Source of the DNA: Streptomyces sp. LUP47B
Lineage (GTDB): Bacteria > Actinomycetota > Actinomycetes > Streptomycetales > Streptomycetaceae
DNA: 64,000 nucleotides
NCBI RefSeq assembly: GCF_001746295.1
Contig: NZ_MJAH01000005.1
Location: forward strand, 303,723 to 367,722
Reading direction: 5' to 3'
Part shown: positions 59,434 to 64,000 of the stretch, piece after piece
How the letters are laid out: each line of letters starts with the position of its first letter
Position numbering within the stretch: the stretch's first letter is position 1
Made by a program: the position numbers and the translations under genes
The notes under the pieces: model-generated
What the model was told of the DNA's origin: nothing
Database searches by the model: none
Seen by the model: only the letters and a program-made list of their open reading frames with translations

Positions 59434-61086
59434 TCACCTTTCCGGGGCGAGTGCCCCGTTGCCGAGCCCATTTCTTGCCAGGGCCGTCACGTCCCGGCTC
59501 AGCTCAACCACTCTCCGCGCCCGCTCCTCGAACTCCTGCAGCGCGCGGAAGGCCGCCCCGTACCGCCGCTGTTCGGTGATGTCCATCTGCGGAATGCGGG
59601 CGCCCTTGCTGTCGAGACGGAAGGTGCCGCTGGTGCTCGTGGAGCGCCGGGTGTTGCCGGCGCTGCGCAGGAAGCCCTGGAGATAGTCGGTGTCGAGCTG
59701 GTCGCTGGTCGAGACCGGTTCCGGATCTCCGTACGCGACGAGCCCTGCGCGCGCGAGGTCGGCGACGCTGACGGTAGGTCCGTCCAGAGAGCTGGGGCCC
59801 TCGCCCGCGACCAAGGCCGGCAGCAACTCCGCCAGCAGCCGAACTTGCTCGGTCAACTCCCGTCGTAGGGTCTGGTATTCGATGGCAAAGTCGCGATGGG
59901 AATCCTCGACATGACGGCCGGGCGTGAGGTCCACGGCATCGTCCAGCAGATCGATCAGGGGCACTTCCGCCATCTGCTCGGGATCCGGTTCCAGTGAGCC
60001 GTCCGGATCGACGGCCGTCAGATCGACCATGCGGACGCTGGTGGCGGCATCTCCCGGGGTCAGGGGGCGACGCAGCTGCCAGAGGTGAACCGGAAGCGCA
60101 TGCGAGGCCGCCGTGCCGGAGGGAAGGGCGGTGACCTGGGTGAGGATGCCACGTCGTACGAGTTCTGCGCGGATACGGCGGCCTGCCTTGCGGTAGGCGA
60201 CCGAGGCGGGTAGGACCATGAAGACCCGGCCACCAGGCGCAGTGTGCGCGTACGCGTGTTGCAACCAGGCGAGTTCACCTTCTGCACGAGAGGGGGTGCC
60301 GAACTCCCAGCGCGGGTCGAGCAACAGATCCTCGCGTCCCCAGTCGGGTTCACCGACCGGCGGATCACAGACAACCAGGTCGGCCTTGAGATTCGTCCAC
60401 TGGTCATCACGCAGGGAGTCGCCGGCGACGATGTCGGTACCGTCGTGCGCGGTGAGGACGGCCCTCAGCTGTGCGAACGTGGCCCTGCGGGCGTCTGCCT
60501 CCTGCCCGCAGCGCCTTGGGCCGTGGTCTGGACCGACTGCGAGCAGGAGGGAGCCGATCCCGGAGGCCGGGTCGAAAAGGGTCGCGTCCGGTGCCACCTC
60601 ACCGGCGAAGTGGCGTACGGCTCGAACGACCCGCGCTGAGGTGACCTGGTCCGATCCGGCTCGGCGTACGGAGTCGGTGAAGCGCTCGGCCAGGGCGCTC
60701 ACCGCCTCTGCCGCGCCACCGCTCTCGGCAAGATCGCGCGCGAGCCGGGCGACGTCCGCCGGAAGCTCCTCACCTGCCTCTCCCTCGGTGAGGAAACGGG
60801 CGACGTCCACGAGCCCGCCGAGCATGTCGTCGCCGTAGGCTCCGCGCAGCGCCTGCCACAGCTGCACCTCCACGGAGACTTCCTGCCCCTTGCGCTGCCT
60901 GTCCAGCCAGCTCTGTACCTCGGCCAGGTCGAACAACGGACTGTTGGCGCCGCCGCCGACAGGCGTGGGGAAGTCGCCGTAGCGTCGCCGCCAGTTCGAT
61001 ACCGCGGCGCGGGTGACACCCGCCAGCCGTGCGATCTCGGAGCCGGTGACCAGGGGGGTGGCCTGCGGGGCAGGGGTGTCCGTCAT
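59434..61086 (-). CDS. HTH-fused HsdM-like DNA methylase (solitary)
   Basis: A 550-residue protein. An N-terminal MerR/XRE-like helix-turn-helix (about 12-60, GSEIARLAGVTRAAVSNWRRRYGDFPTPV) precedes a helical region and an N6-methylase domain of the type I M-subunit type: motif I LFDPASGIGSLLLAV, and motif IV reads VVCDPPVGEPDW, not the usual NPP(F/Y). The last 100 residues look like an HsdS-type coiled helix. No hsdR or hsdS is nearby. Weak or no Shine-Dalgarno precedes ATG 61086, which lies 4 bp after the shared GTGTACGGTTGC motif, so the transcript may be nearly leaderless. Confidence 0.8.
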   Translation of the reverse strand: MTDTPAPQATPLVTGSEIARLAGVTRAAVSNWRRRYGDFPTPVGGGANSPLFDLAEVQSWLDRQRKGQEVSVEVQLWQALRGAYGDDMLGGLVDVARFLTEGEAGEELPADVARLARDLAESGGAAEAVSALAERFTDSVRRAGSDQVTSARVVRAVRHFAGEVAPDATLFDPASGIGSLLLAVGPDHGPRRCGQEADARRATFAQLRAVLTAHDGTDIVAGDSLRDDQWTNLKADLVVCDPPVGEPDWGREDLLLDPRWEFGTPSRAEGELAWLQHAYAHTAPGGRVFMVLPASVAYRKAGRRIRAELVRRGILTQVTALPSGTAASHALPVHLWQLRRPLTPGDAATSVRMVDLTAVDPDGSLEPDPEQMAEVPLIDLLDDAVDLTPGRHVEDSHRDFAIEYQTLRRELTEQVRLLAELLPALVAGEGPSSLDGPTVSVADLARAGLVAYGDPEPVSTSDQLDTDYLQGFLRSAGNTRRSTSTSGTFRLDSKGARIPQMDITEQRRYGAAFRALQEFEERARRVVELSRDVTALARNGLGNGALAPER

Positions 61087-61090
61087 ACGG

Positions 61091-61102
61091 GCAACCGTAC
61101 AC
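61091..61102 (-). promoter_or_regulatory. Shared 12-mer GTGTACGGTTGC ahead of the HsdM-like gene
   Basis: It is identical to 21527-21538 and lies 31 nt from the GTCAAC arm of the palindrome at 61132-61150, and 4 nt from the start codon. Confidence 0.6.
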
Positions 61103-61131
61103 AGGGCTCATGCCACTATCAATGAACGTAT

Positions 61132-61150
61132 TTGTTGACGTCGTTAACAA
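61132..61150. promoter_or_regulatory. Third GTTGAC palindrome
   Basis: TTGTTGACGTCGTTAACAA has near-perfect TTGTT-x-AC/GT-x-AACAA arms. On the minus strand GTCAAC leads, after 31 nt, to GTGTACGGTTGC. A GATAGT box lies 13 nt after GTCAAC and could be a -10. Confidence 0.65.
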
Positions 61151-61296
61151 CAGATGTGATGACGCATCGTGTACGGAATGTAATGGCTCTTCTCGATGGC
61201 GTCTGAGGCGTTCCTGATCACTGGCCAGTGATCTCGTAGCGGACACCGGCCGTGTTTCACGCGCCGACGTGGCTGCAAGGGATACCGGCCGGGCAT

Positions 61297-61610
61297 TCAC
61301 CCGAGATCCTTCAGTAGCAGATCGAGCGCCGCCTCCTTGTGCAGGGCGACGCCCAGCGCGTCCATGGCGGGGGCCAGTTCCGTGTCCCACAGCGCCTCGG
61401 CCGACGGTCCGGTGAGGGCGATCGACGGTGTGCCGTTCACCTGGGCGCGGGGCGCGAGGTACTCGTAGTCGGCCGCTCGCTTGCGCCACGGCTCTGCCGC
61501 GTACGGCTGCATGACCCGGTTGGCCAGTGCGATGCCGGGCCAGTCGAAGTCGCCGTGGTAGGCGAAGGCGCTGGACGAAGCGGCGGTGAAAAGGGCGGTC
61601 ATCACCTCGG
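61297..61610 (-). pseudogene. C-terminal remnant of a TIGR02679/DUF2399 (JetD-like) protein
   Basis: The frame contains YHGDFDWPGIALANRVM, then PWRKRAADYEYLA, the typical Toprim-like end of TIGR02679/DUF2399 proteins that belong to Wadjet-like JetABCD loci. Only about 100 residues remain; the usual protein has about 400. The upstream part is replaced by a DeoR remnant read on the other strand. No other Jet genes are here. Confidence 0.65.
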
Positions 61611-61774
61611 CACGCCGGATCATCGCGGCCGCCGACGGCAGCAAACTCGGCCGCACCACCCACGCCTACGTCGGGCCGTCCACCCTGGTGGACACCCTTG
61701 TCACCGACACCACCGCATCCACCGACGAGACCACGGCCCTCGAAAGCAACGGCACCACTGTCAAGATCGTCTGA
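61605..61774 (+). pseudogene. C-terminal remnant of a DeoR-family regulator
   Basis: The frame SARRIIAAADGSKLGRTTHAYVGP ... VDTLVTDTTASTDETTALESNGTTVKIV matches the last ~55 residues of DeoR-type sugar regulators. The helix-turn-helix half is missing. Its left edge abuts the TIGR02679 remnant at about 61600-61615. Confidence 0.6.
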
Positions 61775-61796
61775 GTCGGGGCGCCCACCGGGCCGG

Positions 61797-62450
61797 TCAG
61801 GAGCGGACGTTCGCGCGGACCGCCTCTTCGATGGGTGTCGACCCCGTGTTGAGTTCGAGGATCTGCCGGCCGATCCGGGGCTCGTGGAGCAGTTCGGCCA
61901 GGGTGGCGGCGACGTCGTCGCGAGTGATCTCACCGTGGAACTCCGCCGGCCCGAGGGACACGGTGCCGGTCCCCGGACCGTCGAGGAGCAGCGAGGGACG
62001 CAGGATCAGCCAGTTCAGGTCACTGCGGCTGAGTGCGATGTCGGCGCCCTTCTTCAGGGCGAAGTAGTACTCGACCTCCTCGCCGAGGTCGCGTTCCCGC
62101 CACGATTCCGGAAGCACCGACACCAGCGCGAAGCGCTCCACACCGGCGCGGCCCGCCGCCTCGATCGCCTTGACGACGCCGTCGCCGTCGATGGCCGTCG
62201 TGACCTCCTTGGTGCCGCCGTTCGATCCGGCACTGAAGACGATCACATCGACGTCACCGAAGGCTGCCGCCAGTTGCTCCACCGTCATGCTCGAGAGATC
62301 GCCGACTTGTGCGACCACTCCTCGCGTCGCCAGTTCAGCCCGCTGATCGTCCCGGCGTACGAGCCCGTGGACGGTGTCTCCCCGCGAGCGCAGTTTCTGC
62401 GCGAGCAGACCACCGATACCGCCGGTGATGCCGATGATGAAGACGTCCAC
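61797..62450 (-). CDS. NAD(P)-binding Rossmann protein (NmrA/atypical SDR)
   Basis: A 217-residue protein beginning VDVFIIGITGGIGGLLAQKLRSRG, the GxxGxxG of an atypical SDR. VIVFSAGSNGG and FALVSVLPESW follow, with LNWLILRPSLLL typical of NmrA-like proteins. GTG 62450 has GGAG 7 nt upstream. It probably follows the TetR gene (52 bp) in one transcript. Enzyme or redox sensor; substrate unknown. Confidence 0.85.
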   Translation of the reverse strand: MDVFIIGITGGIGGLLAQKLRSRGDTVHGLVRRDDQRAELATRGVVAQVGDLSSMTVEQLAAAFGDVDVIVFSAGSNGGTKEVTTAIDGDGVVKAIEAAGRAGVERFALVSVLPESWRERDLGEEVEYYFALKKGADIALSRSDLNWLILRPSLLLDGPGTGTVSLGPAEFHGEITRDDVAATLAELLHEPRIGRQILELNTGSTPIEEAVRANVRS

Positions 62451-62502
62451 TTGGATGCTCCGTTCTCTCGATACGGTCCTGCGCAGTGCTCGGCACCGCC
62501 GT

Positions 62503-63171
62503 TCAGCCCAGGCGCAGCACATCGGCGATCGAGGGTGTGGACGCCTGGGATGCGGTGAGGAGGGCTCCGTGGACGGCCGAGGACGCCGCCCGTCCGACAT
62601 AGCGATCACTGTCCGAGGGCCAGGCATCGCGGTCTTGGTGGATCAGAAGAGAAACCGCCCCGTGCACGCCGGCACACAGCACTCTGGCGGTTTCGGTCCT
62701 GCTCTCCACAGGTACCCCGGCATCAAGACAGGCTGCCACCTTGTCCCGGAAATAGCGGAAGCACGCGTCCTCGTTCTGGCGGCTGGCTTCGGTGGCCTCA
62801 CCGGCCATCACCAGCCGGTACTGGGACGGGTGGCGCAGGCCGAACGCGATATAGGCGACGCACGTTTCATGGAGCGCCGTCACAGGGTCCGCGACGTCCC
62901 GGGACACTGCTTCCAGCTCGATGAACAGCGAACTCCACACACGCAGGCACGCCGCATGGACGAGTTCCCGCTTCGAGGCGAAGTGGAGGTAGACGGCCGG
63001 CGGGCTGACTCCCGCACGGGTCGCTACCGCCCGGACCGTCAGCGCGTCGGCGCCACCGTCTTCGAGCAGTTGATCGGCGATGTCGAGAAGCTGGTTCCGG
63101 AGCAGGCCGCCGTGCCCCTTGGCGGCGCGCACCCGGGATTCACGGTGCTCCGACGGTCCGTCACCGAGCAT
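62503..63171 (-). CDS. TetR-family regulator
   Basis: A 222-residue repressor with an N-terminal helix-turn-helix (about 22-70, LLDIADQLLEDGGADALTVRAVATRAGVSPPAVYLHFASKRELVHA). The C-terminal ligand domain has LHETCVAYIAFGLRHPSQYRLVM, a WHG-like variant. The ATG overlaps the thioesterase stop (TGATG), so it is translationally coupled to it. It probably binds the inverted repeat at 63593-63621. Confidence 0.92.
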   Translation of the reverse strand: MLGDGPSEHRESRVRAAKGHGGLLRNQLLDIADQLLEDGGADALTVRAVATRAGVSPPAVYLHFASKRELVHAACLRVWSSLFIELEAVSRDVADPVTALHETCVAYIAFGLRHPSQYRLVMAGEATEASRQNEDACFRYFRDKVAACLDAGVPVESRTETARVLCAGVHGAVSLLIHQDRDAWPSDSDRYVGRAASSAVHGALLTASQASTPSIADVLRLG

Positions 63172-63575
63172 CACGGTGCCTTCGGTTTGACGGTCGTGAC
63201 CACCTGGGTCACCCGGGCGCACAGTTCGCCTTCGTCATCACGGATGTCGACCTCGACCACGCTGTTGCGCCCCACCCGCAAGGGACGAGCTGTCGCCACG
63301 ACGCCCGTGCGTGCGGGTCGAAGAAAGTGCGTGCTCGACTCGACCGTGGCCGGCGCGGCGCCGACTGGACCGTTGAGGGCGGCGCACACGGCAGCACACA
63401 CGTCGGCGATCCCCATCAACGCCCCTCCATGGAGGCCACCACCCACGGTGGAGAGGGAGCGGTCGTGCGCCAACCGGGCCCGCACACCGGCTTCCGAGAT
63501 CTCCTCGAACACGACTCCGAGCGTCTTGGCGTACGGCGCCAGCGCGTAGACGTCTTCCGCTTCAAGTGTGGGCAC
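63171..63575 (-). CDS. PaaI-type hotdog thioesterase
   Basis: A 134-residue hotdog-fold acyl-CoA thioesterase. It has VGGGLHGGALMGIADVCAAVCA (the HGG motif and the helix of the fold) and SSTHFLRPARTGVVATARPLRVGR then VEVDIRDDEG. It probably hydrolyses aromatic or medium acyl-CoA and is repressed by the TetR protein encoded with it. Confidence 0.88.
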   Translation of the reverse strand: MPTLEAEDVYALAPYAKTLGVVFEEISEAGVRARLAHDRSLSTVGGGLHGGALMGIADVCAAVCAALNGPVGAAPATVESSTHFLRPARTGVVATARPLRVGRNSVVEVDIRDDEGELCARVTQVVTTVKPKAP

Positions 63576-63592
63576 AGGCTGCTCCCGTCTAG

Positions 63593-63621
63593 GTTAACGG
63601 CGATAACTTATCGATGTTAAC
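63593..63621. promoter_or_regulatory. Large inverted repeat, probable TetR operator
   Basis: GTTAAC-nn-CGATAA-C-TTATCG-nn-GTTAAC is a 29-bp inverted repeat, exact apart from the two spacer pairs. It lies 18-46 bp upstream of the thioesterase start, where a TetR-type repressor would act. Confidence 0.75.
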
Positions 63622-63635
63622 TCAGGCCGTCAATC

Positions 63636-64000
63636 TCAGAGCCGACCCCGCCAGGAACGCCCCGCCGTTCCCCGCACCGGTACCGGTACCGGGAAGCTGA
63701 GCACCGCGCCGGAGGTCGCCGTCGGGTTCGTCACCCCGTAGCGGGCCGTGGTGACGAACAGGCGGTTGTCGTCGGGGGGCAGGCACACCGACGTGGGATG
63801 CGGGGCGGGGACGGCCAGGGTGTGCAGGAGGCGGCCGTCGGGGTGGTAGCGGCGGACCGCACCGGCTCCCCACAGGGCGACCCACAGACAGCCCTCCGCG
63901 TCGACGGTCATTCCGTCGGGGCTGCCCTCGTCGTCACGCAGTCGGGCGAAGGTTTCCGGGCTGCTCGGGAGATCGCCCGAGAGCGGGTCGATCCGGCAGC
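63636..64000 (-). CDS. SMP-30/gluconolactonase-like protein (5' end outside window)
   Basis: The C-terminal 121 residues of a beta-propeller lactonase/esterase: GSPDGMTVDAEGCLWVALWGAGAVRRY, then VCLPPDDNRLFVTTARYG. DG and the N-terminal part of the metal-binding sites match SMP-30/gluconolactonase proteins, where family length is about 290, so the gene continues beyond base 64000. It likely hydrolyses a sugar lactone. Confidence 0.85.
   Translation of the reverse strand, partial: CRIDPLSGDLPSSPETFARLRDDEGSPDGMTVDAEGCLWVALWGAGAVRRYHPDGRLLHTLAVPAPHPTSVCLPPDDNRLFVTTARYGVTNPTATSGAVLSFPVPVPVRGTAGRSWRGRL

Overview
The window is high-GC DNA typical of a Streptomyces chromosome. It has GTG/TTG starts, GGAGG ribosome binding sites, an actinobacterial glgA/glgC pair, an Rpf/LysM/M23 cell-wall protein, panD, a WS/DGAT acyltransferase and a DUF397 / XRE-DUF5753 / ATP-binding triad. 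All assignments come from reading the sequence; no database search was run.

Left flank (1-19034) is ordinary chromosome: a 5'-truncated amidase, GNAT acetyltransferases, two SDR proteins, a WS/DGAT acyltransferase, a secreted PA14-GH2 glycosidase with a LacI-type operator, a cupin, glgA-glgC, a FhuF-like Fe-S protein, a DMT transporter, a resuscitation-promoting-factor-like hydrolase, 6-phosphogluconate dehydrogenase and panD.

From about 19.0 to 61.8 kb the window is an accessory island packed with DNA-defence genes. (a) 19.6-21.4 kb, minus strand: a DUF1998 (DrmB-like) gene and the start of a P-loop helicase gene, both damaged and overlain by a decayed IS256-type transposase. (b) 21.66-39.63 kb, plus strand, one tight directon: a 2113-residue Ser/Thr kinase fused to a DEAD helicase-DUF1998 protein (DrmA/MrfA-like), a SNF2-type DrmD-like helicase, a large Eco57I/DrmMI-like adenine methylase, a membrane PASTA-like protein, a CoiA-like nuclease candidate and an EcsC/TerB-like protein. 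This looks like a DISARM-related system with a kinase built into it. (c) 39.8-43.7 kb: a DUF397/XRE/ATPase signalling triad and a receptor-type Ser/Thr kinase. (d) 44.3-47.7 kb: a lipoprotein, an AT-richer small membrane protein and an AlbA_2-ATPase/ParA pair. (e) 47.8-59.4 kb: a lone EVE-like protein, two different McrBC systems separated by a DUF2786 protein, and a UvrD-type helicase interrupted by one in-frame TGA. (f) 59.4-61.8 kb: an HTH-fused HsdM-like methylase, then a scar where a TIGR02679/DUF2399 remnant abuts a DeoR-regulator remnant.

A notable regulatory signal links blocks (b), (c/d) and (f). A GTTGAC/GTCAAC palindrome is followed 30-32 nt later by GTGTACG at three separate loci, two of which share the 12-mer GTGTACGGTTGC. 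This suggests one regulator controls several defence genes.

Right flank (61.8-64.0 kb) returns to ordinary genes: a PaaI-type thioesterase and TetR regulator in tandem behind a large inverted repeat, an NAD(P)-binding protein, and a truncated SMP-30/gluconolactonase-like gene.
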